Shown here: positions 7,469 through 15,309 of the stretch, in pieces
How positions within the stretch are numbered: position 1 is the stretch's first letter
Layout: every line of letters begins with the position of its first letter
Source: Chloroflexota bacterium
GTDB lineage: Bacteria > Chloroflexota > Anaerolineae > Anaerolineales > Villigracilaceae
Direction of reading: 5' to 3'
Length of the DNA stretch: 62,462 nucleotides
Assembly (NCBI GenBank): GCA_016223135.1
Contig: JACRPQ010000008.1
Coordinates: forward strand, 1 to 62,462
Notes under the pieces: generated by a model
Databases searched by the model: none
What the model was told of the DNA's origin: nothing
Seen by the model: only the letters and a program-made list of their open reading frames with translations
Translations under genes and position numbers: made by a program

Positions 7469-8695
7469 ATGTCACAAAAAAAACGTCTAACCAAAACACA
7501 GGGTGGAATCATTGCCCTGCTCTTCACAGTGCTCCTCATGATTTGCGGGGCATTCGCCTCGCTGGCAGGACCCGACGTGGCGGACATACTCGTCACCGAT
7601 ACCCCCACCACCATCCCCACCCTTCCGCCTCTCTTCCCGACCGATACCCCATTTGCCCCCTCCCCAGCCTCTCCCACGCCGACACCCTTCACCGCCGACT
7701 GGTGGCAGGTATACTTCACCGACCCCATCAACCACAATAAACCCAACGTCATCAGCGGCTCAGTGGAAGAAAAACTGATTGCTTACATTGATGCCGCCCA
7801 ATCGAGCATCCACATCGCGTCCTTTGAATTCAACCTCACTGCCGTTGCCCAAGCCCTCATCGCCGCCCACCAGCGCGGCGTGGACGTGCGTTGGGTCACC
7901 GACAGCGAAAACGGACTCGAGGCAGACCGTCAGCCTGGGCGCGGGCAGTTCGCCATGCTCACCGAAGCCGGCATCGAAGTGCGCGACGATTTGGGTCGTT
8001 CGGCTTTCATGCACAACAAATTCTGGATTTTCGACCGCCAAATCGTGTGGACCGGCTCCACCAACGTCACCCGCAACGGAGTCTACGCCCAAAACAACAA
8101 CGTCATCGTCATCCGCTCGCCCGAACTGGCAGAGCTCTACGAAAGCGAATTCGAAGAAATGTGGAACGGTCAGTTTGGCGCAAAATCCCCCTCCCGTCTG
8201 GCGGAACAATCGCTCGTCATCAACGGCACACCCATTCAGGTCATTTTCACATCCGAAGACCAGGCGCTTGAGCCTTTCGTCATCCCTCTCATCCAACAAG
8301 CGCAAAAAAGCGTGTACTTTATGGCATTTAGTTTCACCGACTACCCCCTCGCCGACGCCATGATTCAACGCTACCTGCACGGCGTGGACGTGGCGGGTGT
8401 CTTTGAAACCTTTGGCAGCGAAAACGACGCTTCGGAATTACGCACCCTGTTTTGCGCCGAAGTGCCGGTTCGGCAGGACGGCAACAAAGGCTTCATGCAT
8501 CACAAAGTCATCATCGTGGATGAACGCTATGTCATCACCGGCTCGCTGAATTTTTCCAGCCGCGCCGAAACCGCCAATGACGAAAACGTTATCATCCTCG
8601 ACAACCCCGAAATCGCGCGGCTCTACGTGGAAGAATTTGAGCGCGTCTGGGCGCAAGGCAGCGACGTCACCCCCGCGCAAGTGGCTTGCCCATAA
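7469..8695 (+). CDS. Membrane-anchored phospholipase D-like protein
   Basis: This 408-residue protein has an N-terminal membrane anchor (about 13-33), a Pro/Thr-rich linker (42-75) and two PLD phosphodiesterase repeats. HKD motif 1 uses His182, Lys184 and Asp189 with GSTN after it. HKD motif 2 uses His344, Lys346 and Asp351 followed by GSLN. Both catalytic sets are complete, so it is probably active, cleaving phosphodiester bonds of lipids or nucleic acids outside the membrane. The substrate is unknown. It starts 7 bp after fabD and so is probably cotranscribed. A paralogue with the same architecture lies at 56740-57846. Confidence 0.85.
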   Translation: MSQKKRLTKTQGGIIALLFTVLLMICGAFASLAGPDVADILVTDTPTTIPTLPPLFPTDTPFAPSPASPTPTPFTADWWQVYFTDPINHNKPNVISGSVEEKLIAYIDAAQSSIHIASFEFNLTAVAQALIAAHQRGVDVRWVTDSENGLEADRQPGRGQFAMLTEAGIEVRDDLGRSAFMHNKFWIFDRQIVWTGSTNVTRNGVYAQNNNVIVIRSPELAELYESEFEEMWNGQFGAKSPSRLAEQSLVINGTPIQVIFTSEDQALEPFVIPLIQQAQKSVYFMAFSFTDYPLADAMIQRYLHGVDVAGVFETFGSENDASELRTLFCAEVPVRQDGNKGFMHHKVIIVDERYVITGSLNFSSRAETANDENVIILDNPEIARLYVEEFERVWAQGSDVTPAQVACP

Positions 8696-8699
8696 TGCA

Positions 8700-8732
8700 A
8701 GACTTCCGAAGTCTTTGAGACTTCGGAAGTCT
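8700..8732. terminator. Hairpin after phospholipase D-like gene
   Basis: AGACTTCCGAAGTCT (8700-8714) pairs with its perfect complement at 8718-8732 across a 3-nt loop. No T-tract follows directly, so termination is uncertain. Hairpins built on the same GACTTCCGAAGTC core occur at 15228-15260 and 41821-41839. Confidence 0.55.
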
Positions 8733-8800
8733 GCGAAAAGCCTTGGAAATTTATGTTACGCCGAGGGTGCGTCGCACCTTCGCTGCTAAAGAAACCTGAA

Positions 8801-8887
8801 TTCGGGATAAGACTTTTGAATCGTCCCGAAGGCTTTTGACGCAGCGGGTTCGAGAGCAGAATCAGCCTTCGGGACGCTTATCCCGAA
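8801..8887. repeat. Nested palindrome
   Basis: Two inverted repeats are nested. TTCGGGATAAG (8801-8811) pairs with CTTATCCCGAA (8877-8887), and CGTCCCGAAGGCT (8822-8834) pairs with AGCCTTCGGGACG (8864-8876). The right arms are contiguous while the left arms are separated by 10 bp. It is probably a repeat element. No gene lies in 8696-8974. Confidence 0.65.
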
Positions 8888-8974
8888 CTGACGTTAAAGA
8901 AAGTCCCAAGCGGCGTTTTGACTGTTTTTGCGGGTATATCTGCCCGTATGGTGCGGCGCACTGCGTAAGGTGCG

Positions 8975-9508
8975 TTACGACTTACCATCTTCAGGTGCCG
9001 GCTGATTGGTGGGGATCGCCTCACTATCCAGCACCCGCTGGAAGAACGCTCGTGTCTCCTGCAAAACCAACTCGTTGATAATCTGCAGTTCCCGCCGGTA
9101 ATTGCGTTTTTCGGGCGGAGTTGCCAGGAAGCGGTCGCGCTCCTTTTCAAGGCGTTGGGCGGTGAGCATCATATCGCGCCAGGTGGCGCCCCACTGAAAG
9201 TTTTGCCCCAAGCCGTTGATGATGGTCAGCGCCGCCGCCAGGACAGGCGTGGCAATGCCCAACAGCCAGCCGAGCCCGACACTTTCGACAAACGTGGAAG
9301 ACGTCAGTGAAGCAATCAAAGTCACCAGCGCGCCAAGGATGATGGTGAAAGCACGATAGTTTTTGTAATATCGCTTATTGGCAGCGCCCGTTCGCCGGTA
9401 ATACTCGATCTGGTCTGCGTACATGTCGTAGACATACTTGTCCATATCTTCGATCTTGCCGTCTGCCACATCTGGAACTTCGGTTTCTTTCTTGTCCTTC
9501 TCTGCCAT
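8975..9508 (-). CDS. DUF4231 (SLATT-type) two-span membrane protein
   Basis: This 177-residue protein has an acidic N-terminus, a soluble helix containing YYRRTGAANKRYYKNYRAF (about 36-55), two membrane spans (about 56-75 and 80-98) and a C-terminal helical domain with RDMMLTAQRLEKERDRFL. This is the pattern of DUF4231 proteins, part of the SLATT superfamily, which often act as membrane effectors in bacterial conflict systems. No partner enzyme is next to it here, so that role is only a family-level suggestion. A GAGGTGA ribosome-binding site precedes the ATG. Confidence 0.75.
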   Translation of the reverse strand: MAEKDKKETEVPDVADGKIEDMDKYVYDMYADQIEYYRRTGAANKRYYKNYRAFTIILGALVTLIASLTSSTFVESVGLGWLLGIATPVLAAALTIINGLGQNFQWGATWRDMMLTAQRLEKERDRFLATPPEKRNYRRELQIINELVLQETRAFFQRVLDSEAIPTNQPAPEDGKS

Positions 9509-9762
9509 TTTTCACCTCGCAAAAATAAAGTTGCGCATAGGCGCAAGTCGTCATTTCCTGTGATGCAACCGCTGTTTGCTTCTGCTTATGTACTGGCGGA
9601 CAAACCAGAGTATGTGTCCTATGTCGTGTCGCTGGTTGATGACAAAGAAGCCGTCTTGACCAAAGTGTAACATAAGCGCCTGATATTTGGAGTTTGGCGG
9701 AGGAAGGCGCTGTTCATTCTCATGCCGCGTAGAAGGCGTTCTCCAAGAGACTGTTTCTAACA

Positions 9763-9848
9763 ACTCATCTTACACGGTAGCGCGAGATTTATCTCGCGTT
9801 TTCAACCGACATGAATATCGCGCTACAAAGAAACTGCGTAAGGTGAGT
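9763..9848. mobile_element. Palindromic element, CTCACCTTACGC-end family
   Basis: This 86-bp element has ends ACTCATCTTACAC and GCGTAAGGTGAGT and an internal GCGCGAGATTTATCTCGCG hairpin. Its flanks TAACAA and TAATAA may be a decayed target duplication. Homologues are at 19610-19928, 47402-47461 and (partial) 50663-50722. The surrounding stretch 9509-10077 has no supported gene. A 70-codon minus-strand frame at 9551-9763 could be a truncated gene cut by this element, but I recognise nothing in it. Confidence 0.65.
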
Positions 9849-10077
9849 AATAACGTCGCGCGTCGCAGTTTGCCAGGCGGGGGAGAGGTTGCCCTGCTCA
9901 TCCTGCCAGTAGGGCTGATGGGCGGTTTGCATTTTTGCCTGGCGCGCCTGTTCCTGTTGTTTTTCGGCGGCGGTGCGCCTTTCGCAATTGTACAACAGGA
10001 TGAAACAAATAAGGGATGAGGTTTTTATCCAAGGCTCTCTTAAGTCGGGAACAAGAATAGAGAAAAAGGCCTTCCTG

Positions 10078-10254
10078 AGATATGGTATCGAAAATGGTTT
10101 GCATTCCCGACAGCATGTTGCCTTACGAGAAAAGCGAACTCGCTTGACAAAAAGGAATGTGGGACGTGTCATGGTTTGCCTGAATAACCTGGTAATTGGG
10201 CTCGTATCCACCACGGCAACATTCACTTCTCTCACCTGCCAGACGCTGCTTTGA
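10078..10254 (+). pseudogene. ISAs1-type transposase C-terminal remnant
   Basis: The plus-strand frame ending at 10254 encodes RYGIENGLHSRQHVALRE followed by RLTKRNVGR and LNNLVIGLV. This matches the end of ISAs1-family (H-repeat) transposases, whose C-terminus reads HWGIENxLHWxxDVxxxED with later conserved Asn-Leu. The N-terminal and catalytic parts are missing and no terminal repeats are visible, so only a decayed end is left. Confidence 0.65.
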
Positions 10255-10411
10255 CCCTCATCTCTCGACTTTAAGGAAGTCCTGATGTTACAATCCACGC
10301 GTGCCCACCTCCTTCCTTGCGGCTGTGCGAAACTGCAAGAAGCGCACCACTAGATGAGATCAATCGAACCAGATAGTGTGCGGAGAAATTCCATTGATTA
10401 GGAGGAAATTT

Positions 10412-10867
10412 ATGCGAACACGCGCCGGCATTGTATTGGTCGAAGACAGCAAAGTCGCGTTGATCGAGCGTCATCGCGCAGGGCTGGATTATTTCGTCTT
10501 CCCGGGCGGCGGTGTGGACGAAGGCGAGACGCCCGAACAGGCGGCGGTCCGCGAAGCGAAGGAAGAGTTGGGGTTGGATGTAACGGTGAAGAAAAAGGTG
10601 GCGGAAATTCACTTTGATCTCAGCGTACAAATCTATTTTCTGGTGGAAAAAGTTGGCGGGGAGTTTGGAAGCGGTACCGGCGAGGAATTCACCGATGCCG
10701 ACCCGGATAACCCGGAAGAGGGCATTTATATCCCCATTTGGATGCCGCTGGAGGAACTGCGCCGCCACGACAATGTGTATCCTGCCGGGGTGAAGGAACT
10801 GCTCCTGAAAGCGCAGACAGACGGATGGCCCGAAGAACCGCTTGTTATTGCAGAGGGAAAAGTTTAG
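10412..10867 (+). CDS. Nudix hydrolase
   Basis: This 151-residue protein is a Nudix pyrophosphohydrolase, which cleaves nucleoside diphosphates linked to another moiety. The Nudix box GGGVDEGETPEQ then REAKEELG is complete (about residues 32-55), including the REx2EE glutamates that bind the metal. I take the ATG at 10412 because AGGAGGAA lies 7 nt upstream; an in-frame start at 10376 lacks this. The insert EFTDADPDNPEEG near 93-105 is typical of Nudix proteins of unknown specificity, so the substrate is not assigned. The next gene (10952) may share the transcript. Confidence 0.9.
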   Translation: MRTRAGIVLVEDSKVALIERHRAGLDYFVFPGGGVDEGETPEQAAVREAKEELGLDVTVKKKVAEIHFDLSVQIYFLVEKVGGEFGSGTGEEFTDADPDNPEEGIYIPIWMPLEELRRHDNVYPAGVKELLLKAQTDGWPEEPLVIAEGKV

Positions 10868-10951
10868 GGTTTTGATGTCCTCAAGGGGGAACCTTTCATG
10901 CGTCTCCATCGTCGCCGAATTAACGCCGTTAACCACCCTTCGGAGGAGACT

Positions 10952-11968
10952 ATGAAAACCCACCTTGTTCTGTTCCTTTCTTTGACCGCGCTGGCGGTCA
11001 TCATCCTTACTGCATGTGGAGGCGCTGTCGCTCCCACTGCCCAGCCGCAGACTGAATTTGAGAAGCCTGCCGCATTGCCCGCAACGTTTGCGCCTGCCGA
11101 AGCCTCTGTTCCAGAACCGGCGCAGCCTCAGTCCGATCAGGCAAAAACCATCGAAGGCAGCGCAGGACCCATCTATGAGATTGCGGGCGAAGAGGGGGAG
11201 AACATCCTCGTACAGAATACCACCCGTAAAATTATCAAAAATGCCGATATGCGTTTGCTGGTCAAGGATACGGATACGGCGATTGACCGCACCACGCAAA
11301 TCGTGACCGACCTCGGCGGATATATCGTCAGTTCGCGCACGTGGTATCAGGATTATTACGGCAACAACTTGAAGTATGCCACCATTACCATCGGCGTGCC
11401 GGTGGAGCAGTTTGAACGCGCCCTTCAGCGTTTCCGTGATATTGCCATGCGTGTGCTGGACGAGAATGCCTCGGGCGAAGACGTGACCGACCAGTATGTG
11501 GATTTGCAATCGCAATTGCAAAACCTGGAAGCCACGCGCGCCCGCATTCAAGGCTTTCTCAAGGATGCCAAGACAGTGGATGAGGCGCTGCGCATCAATC
11601 AGCAACTTTCAGAGATCGAAGGCGAGATCGAAAAAATCAAGGGACGCATGAACTACCTTGCCGACCGTTCCGCCTACTCGACGATCACTGTCAACCTCGA
11701 GCCTGATCTGCCGGTTCTGACGCCGACTCCCACCCCGACCATCACCCCCACCTTTACGCCAAGCCCCACCGCCACGCCTCGACCATGGAAGCCCGGCGAG
11801 ACTTATCATAAAGCCCGGAATACGGTCGTCAGCGCTTATCAGGGAATCTTCGACTTTCTGATTTGGCTGGTGGTGGTTATCCTGCCCATCCTCCTGCCGC
11901 CCGCGCTCATTTTGTGGGGGCTGTGGAAGTTGCTCACGCGCAAATCGAGGAAGACGGGCGGCGGTTAA
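10952..11968 (+). CDS. DUF4349 lipoprotein
   Basis: This 338-residue exported protein has a lipobox at ILTACGG (Cys about 21), a Pro/Ala linker, and a DUF4349 domain from about 85 to 255 that contains a long coiled coil (DLQSQLQNLEATRARI to SEIEGEIEKIKGRMN). A Thr/Pro linker (TPTPTITPTFTPSPTATPRP) precedes a C-terminal membrane span at about 300-325 and a basic cytoplasmic end. It is therefore tethered at both ends. The role is unknown; similar proteins are thought to act in the envelope. The ATG at 10952 has CGGAGGAGA upstream, so the longer frame from 10898 is not used. Confidence 0.85.
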   Translation: MKTHLVLFLSLTALAVIILTACGGAVAPTAQPQTEFEKPAALPATFAPAEASVPEPAQPQSDQAKTIEGSAGPIYEIAGEEGENILVQNTTRKIIKNADMRLLVKDTDTAIDRTTQIVTDLGGYIVSSRTWYQDYYGNNLKYATITIGVPVEQFERALQRFRDIAMRVLDENASGEDVTDQYVDLQSQLQNLEATRARIQGFLKDAKTVDEALRINQQLSEIEGEIEKIKGRMNYLADRSAYSTITVNLEPDLPVLTPTPTPTITPTFTPSPTATPRPWKPGETYHKARNTVVSAYQGIFDFLIWLVVVILPILLPPALILWGLWKLLTRKSRKTGGG

Positions 11969-12020
11969 TTTACACGTGGATGGACGTTCTCTCGCGTCCC
12001 TCTACCCTTACTGCAAATAA

Positions 12021-12052
12021 ACAAGGACAGCGCCTCATGGCGCTGTCCTTGT
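12021..12052. terminator. Bidirectional terminator hairpin
   Basis: ACAAGGACAGCGCC (12021-12034) pairs perfectly with 12039-12052 around the loop TCAT. It lies between the convergent genes ending at 11968 and 12147. No long T-tract is present. Confidence 0.6.
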
Positions 12053-12146
12053 GAAGGCGGGCTTTTGCACTCGCTCCAACCCCTCTCCCAGCGGAAGATG
12101 GGAATGAGATGAGGGAGAAAAGCAGCGCAACGTGAGCGCAGGCAAA

Positions 12147-12779
12147 TCACTCTCCAAACTTGCCCACGATACGAATAATGTCGAAACCCTCCGCGAAGGG
12201 ACGTTCTGCCAATGCGCCGTGACGCACCATAATGGAGCGGGTTAGTTCGCTGTTGAAGTAGTAACGGTCGCGGTAGGTTTCGTATTTGGAGAGGGCTTCA
12301 ATCTTCTTGTTCACATTCTCTTCCGTGACCTCCACCAGAAAGTGCGGGAAGAACCCATACGAAGAGCGAACTACGTCGAACCCCAGCACTGTGATGCCGC
12401 GAAAGGCGCGCAGGGCTTCTTCGGTCATGGTGTTGTGATCCTGGTGAACGTCCTGCCGCGAGTGGGTGAAGATCAGGTCGGGCTGAAAGTCTTTGCGGAG
12501 TTGCAGGAAGTATTCCAGAATCTCCTGACGTGAATGCGGGAAGACGCGCGTCGTGAACGGACCCAGAATGATTTTCTCCGGGGGAACGCCCAGCACAGCC
12601 ATGGCTTCATAATGCTCATGCTTGACGTTTTTCAAGTCGGGGTTTTTCTGATTATCCGAAAGAGTGACGCACAGCACTTCCGTCTGGTTGACGATGTGAT
12701 GCAGAAGTGCGCCGCATCCCAGCTCGATGTCGTCGGGGTGCGCGCCGAGGAAAAGGACTCGTTTGCCGAAGAAGTTCAT
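12147..12779 (-). CDS. PIG-L family N-deacetylase
   Basis: This 210-residue protein belongs to the LmbE/PIG-L family of zinc-dependent deacetylases acting on N-acetylated sugars or sugar-like substrates. The metal motif AHPDD is at about 13-17 (LGAHPDDIELGCG), and the second metal ligand lies in DVHQDHN near 108-114. The ATG at 12779 opens MNFFGKRVLFLGAHPDD. Upstream residues to 12833 would be encoded by a repeat and are excluded. No Shine-Dalgarno is visible because the 20 nt before the ATG are repeat sequence. It lies 57 bp after the methyltransferase gene, possibly in the same operon; the substrate is unknown. Confidence 0.85.
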   Translation of the reverse strand: MNFFGKRVLFLGAHPDDIELGCGALLHHIVNQTEVLCVTLSDNQKNPDLKNVKHEHYEAMAVLGVPPEKIILGPFTTRVFPHSRQEILEYFLQLRKDFQPDLIFTHSRQDVHQDHNTMTEEALRAFRGITVLGFDVVRSSYGFFPHFLVEVTEENVNKKIEALSKYETYRDRYYFNSELTRSIMVRHGALAERPFAEGFDIIRIVGKFGE

Positions 12780-12799
12780 GGTGGTAAATGGTGATTGGT

Positions 12800-12831
12800 G
12801 ATTGGTAAATGGTAAGTACCATTTACCAATC
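12800..12831. repeat. Perfect hairpin of heptamer repeats
   Basis: GATTGGTAAATGGTA (12800-12814) is a perfect inverted copy of 12817-12831, with only AG between. The arms consist of the 7-bp ATTGGTR unit found elsewhere. It separates the methyltransferase gene from the PIG-L gene and covers the site where the latter's ribosome-binding site should be. Confidence 0.8.
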
Positions 12832-12836
12832 ACTCA

Positions 12837-13640
12837 TTACTTTGTAGCAAGAATCCCGCCGACGACCTTGGTCATGACCAATTTACCGTCGCGGTTGAAC
12901 CAGCGTGTAGCCACTTCGGTGATTCTGCCGATGAGCGCTTCATACTCCTCTTTGCCATTGAACAAAGATGTCCACAGTTTGCGGTCCTCGCTCAGAGAGG
13001 CGCGGACGTACTCGATGAACGGCTCGACAGAGGGGAAGATGATGGGATTCTCAAAGGTGAGCAGCTCGGTCCTGGCGAAGATGCGTTCGATGGTCTGATA
13101 AATCTCGCCTTTGAAGCGCGAAGAGCCCGGCATGGGCGGGATGGGTTTGCTCGTCGCTTCCTTGATGATGTCGTAGAACATCTGCTTGTTTTCGGGCAGG
13201 GGACCGGTCACGAAAAGGCGTCCGCCGGGTTTGAGGACGCGATGTGCCTCGCCAAACGTAAAGTCCAGGTTGGAGGCGTAGTAGATGGCGAAGGCGCTGG
13301 AGACCAGGTCGAAAGTATTGTCGTCGTAGGGGAAGCGCTGGTTGAAATCCATGAAGGCAAATCGGACGTTGGGGTCGCCGCGCTCGGCGAGTTTTTCCCT
13401 TGCCTTGCCCAGCAGTTCTTCCGAGAAGTCGGTGCCGGTGATGTCTGCCTGGCGGTTGGTGTAGTCACTGTAAAGGAAGCATTGTTTGCCTGCGCCGCAG
13501 CCGACATCCAGTATCTTCATGCCGGCGGTGGGCTGAAGGACTTCGGTATTCCATTGGTCAATGTTGCGCGTGCCGTAGGTTTCGTGGATGCGAATGCGGG
13601 TCAAAAGGTCGTTGCTGGTTTCCTGGTAATTGATCTCCAT
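12837..13640 (-). CDS. Class I SAM-dependent methyltransferase
   Basis: This 267-residue protein has a Rossmann methyltransferase fold: motif I ILDVGCGAGKQC at about 39-50, an acidic residue after GTDFSEE near 66-72, and DLVSSAFAIYYASNL near 108-123. The C-terminal half has the extra helices seen in small-molecule methyltransferases. The target is not evident. AAGGAGAG stands before the ATG. The gene is followed by a hairpin repeat and the PIG-L deacetylase; a joint role in modifying a sugar or glycolipid is possible but unproven. Confidence 0.85.
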   Translation of the reverse strand: MEINYQETSNDLLTRIRIHETYGTRNIDQWNTEVLQPTAGMKILDVGCGAGKQCFLYSDYTNRQADITGTDFSEELLGKAREKLAERGDPNVRFAFMDFNQRFPYDDNTFDLVSSAFAIYYASNLDFTFGEAHRVLKPGGRLFVTGPLPENKQMFYDIIKEATSKPIPPMPGSSRFKGEIYQTIERIFARTELLTFENPIIFPSVEPFIEYVRASLSEDRKLWTSLFNGKEEYEALIGRITEVATRWFNRDGKLVMTKVVGGILATK

Positions 13641-13768
13641 GTGTCTCTCCTTGGTTGAGGTGGCATGATTATAACCAACGCTCTCTCAAAATTCAAGCGT
13701 TGAATTTTGAGCAGTCCGTGAATATGCTAAAATCAACCGCAAATTGAAACCATTGGATTGAGGCTCTC

Positions 13769-15037
13769 ATGAAAAAGATTATTGCGCCGGTCAAAGGCAC
13801 GCGCGAGTTTTACCCCGAGCAAATGGCGCTCCGCAATTTTATCTACGATAAGGTGCGCAGCGCCTCGGAGGCATTTGGCTATCAGGAATGGGACGCTCCC
13901 TTTATCGAATCCATCGAACTGTATGCGGCGAAGTCGGGCGAGGAATTGGTCAAGAAGCAGTCGTTCACCTTTCAAGACCGCAGCGGCGATTTGGTGACGC
14001 TGCGCCCCGAACTGACGCCCAGCCTGGCGCGTATGGTTGCGGCGCGGCAGGGCGAGTTGACCTTCCCGCTGCGCTGGTGGTCGTTCGGTCCATTCTGGCG
14101 GTATGAACAGCCCCAAAAAGGACGCGCGCGTGAATTCTTTCAATGGAATGTGGATATGCTGGGCGTCAATTCGCCGGAGGCAGATGCCGAACTGATTGCC
14201 GTCGGCGCAACCTTTCTGCGTTCGGTCGGGCTCAGCCCCCAGCAGGCGCTGATTTACGTCAACAATCGCCGCCTGATGGACTCCGAATTCGACGCCCTCG
14301 GCATTGCCCCGGAGAAACGCCTCGATGTATCCAACCTGGTGGATCGCCGCACCAAAATGGAACCCGCCAAATGGGATGCCTATGCCCTCGAACTCGGTTT
14401 GACCCCGCCGCAACTGGACGGTTTGAAGGTGCTCCTCTCTAATTTCGACCTGTGGAAAAAGAGCGAGGAACTCGTCCGCTTGTTTGCCGCGCTGGAGGCA
14501 TTGGGCGTGAGGGAGTATGTCAAATTCGACCCGAACATCATGCGCGGACTGCTCTATTACACTGGCACAGTGTTCGAAGCGTTCGAGACGAGCGGCTCCC
14601 TGCGGCGCGCCATCTTTGGCGGCGGGCGCTACGACAACCTGCTCGCCGATGTGGGCGGACAACCGCTTTCCGGCGTGGGCTTTGCGATGGGCGACGTGGT
14701 CATTGGCATCATCTTGCAGGAATTGGGGCTGGCTCCCGCCTTCGAGCCGAGCCCGGCGCAGGTGCTGGTGACAGTGTTCGATGAAAGGCTGTGGCTGGAA
14801 TCCTACAAACTGAGCGCAGAACTGCGAAACGCCGGCTTGAAAGTGATGGTCTTCCCGGAACCGGCGAAACTGCCCAAACAATTCAAGTTTGCCGACAAGA
14901 TGAAGATGAAGGTGGTCGTGACCGTCGGTCCCGACGAAGCGGAAAAGGGACTGGCGGCGGTGAAAAACCTCTCCAGCGGCGAACAAGTCATTGTGCGGCG
15001 CGAGGCTGTGGCAGATGCCATCCGAAATATCTTGTGA
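13769..15037 (+). CDS. hisS: Histidine-tRNA ligase
   Basis: This 422-residue class II aminoacyl-tRNA synthetase charges tRNA-His. Motif 1 lies in YQEWDAPFIESIELY (about 35-50), motif 2 around FGPFWRYEQPQKGRAREFFQ (about 106-125), the histidine-specific region near RGLLYYTGTVFEAF (about 260-273), and motif 3 in GGGRYDNLLADVGG (about 288-302). An anticodon-binding domain follows from about 335 (AQVLVTVFDE). That domain marks it as a true HisRS rather than the HisZ paralogue, which lacks it. GAGG precedes the ATG. Remarkably, the gene for its substrate tRNA-His starts 24 bp after the stop. Confidence 0.93.
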   Translation: MKKIIAPVKGTREFYPEQMALRNFIYDKVRSASEAFGYQEWDAPFIESIELYAAKSGEELVKKQSFTFQDRSGDLVTLRPELTPSLARMVAARQGELTFPLRWWSFGPFWRYEQPQKGRAREFFQWNVDMLGVNSPEADAELIAVGATFLRSVGLSPQQALIYVNNRRLMDSEFDALGIAPEKRLDVSNLVDRRTKMEPAKWDAYALELGLTPPQLDGLKVLLSNFDLWKKSEELVRLFAALEALGVREYVKFDPNIMRGLLYYTGTVFEAFETSGSLRRAIFGGGRYDNLLADVGGQPLSGVGFAMGDVVIGIILQELGLAPAFEPSPAQVLVTVFDERLWLESYKLSAELRNAGLKVMVFPEPAKLPKQFKFADKMKMKVVVTVGPDEAEKGLAAVKNLSSGEQVIVRREAVADAIRNIL

Positions 15038-15043
15038 TATAAT
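15038..15043 (+). promoter_or_regulatory. -10 box of tRNA-His
   Basis: TATAAT at 15038-15043 overlaps the end of the hisS stop region and would start transcription about 10 bp before the tRNA. The -35 region is weak. Confidence 0.45.
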
Positions 15044-15060
15044 CCTGCCCGCTCGATTGT

Positions 15061-15133
15061 GGAGCCTGTAGCTCAACGGCAGAGCGCCACACTGTGGATG
15101 TGGATGTTGTGGGTTCGAAACCCATCAGGCTCC
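15061..15133 (+). tRNA. tRNA-His (GTG)
   Basis: A full cloverleaf is present: acceptor GGAGCCTG pairs over 8 bp with CAGGCTCC, including the extra G-1:C73 pair that is the identity element of tRNA-His. The D-stem GCTC/GAGC, anticodon stem CCACA/TGTGG with loop CTGTGGA (anticodon GTG), and T-arm GTGGG TTCGAAA CCCAT complete it. CCA is not encoded. It lies directly behind hisS. Confidence 0.95.
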
Positions 15134-15137
15134 CTGA

Positions 15138-15164
15138 AAAGCCTCCTTTGCGGAGGCTTTTTTT
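15138..15164 (+). terminator. Rho-independent terminator after tRNA-His
   Basis: AAGCCTCC and GGAGGCTT pair across the loop TTTGC and are followed by a run of seven T (15158-15164). Confidence 0.8.
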
Positions 15165-15196
15165 CTTGTGTCTGATTGTCCCATCGAGGGATGATA

Positions 15197-15221
15197 TGGG
15201 TTCGAAACCCATCAGGCTCCC
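15197..15221 (+). repeat. Duplicate of tRNA-His 3' end (att-like)
   Basis: These 25 bp are identical to 15110-15134, covering the T-arm and acceptor strand of tRNA-His plus one more C. The rest of a tRNA is absent. A repeated tRNA 3' end is the classic scar of tyrosine-recombinase integration; here only about 62 bp lie between the copies. Confidence 0.7.
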
Positions 15222-15227
15222 ACCTTC

Positions 15228-15264
15228 AGACTTCCGAAGTTTTACACACTTCGGAAGTCTTTTT
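15228..15264 (+). terminator. Hairpin with T-tract
   Basis: AGACTTCCGAAGT (15228-15240) pairs perfectly with 15248-15260 and is followed by TTTTT. It shares its core with the hairpins at 8700 and 41821. Confidence 0.6.
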
Positions 15265-15297
15265 GTAAATGACCAACGGGTCTCTTGATTTTCGTTG

Positions 15298-15303
15298 TAA
15301 AAT
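15298..15303 (+). promoter_or_regulatory. -10 box of glgA, leaderless arrangement
   Basis: TAAAAT ends 6 nt before the glgA ATG at 15310, and no Shine-Dalgarno is present, so transcription should begin at or within a base or two of the start codon. Confidence 0.5.
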
Positions 15304-15309
15304 TGCTAC

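Noticed and set aside
9551-9763. 70-codon minus-strand frame next to a palindromic element
   Set aside because: It starts inside the element end and has no known motif. It could be a truncated gene, but I cannot support it.
9850-10030. Possible gene end on the minus strand beside the 9763-9848 element
   Set aside because: The frame has no start signal and its Gln-rich sequence shows no family; it was left out as unsupported.
10271-11605. Long minus-strand open frame over the Nudix and DUF4349 genes
   Set aside because: It spans two well-supported plus-strand genes and shows no domain; high GC explains the lack of stops.
13769-15037. HisZ instead of HisS
   Set aside because: The C-terminal anticodon-binding domain and HisRS motifs are present, and tRNA-His lies next to it; HisZ lacks that domain.
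15191-15222. Second tRNA-His gene
   Set aside because: Only the T-arm and acceptor strand are present; no anticodon arm precedes them, so it is a fragment.
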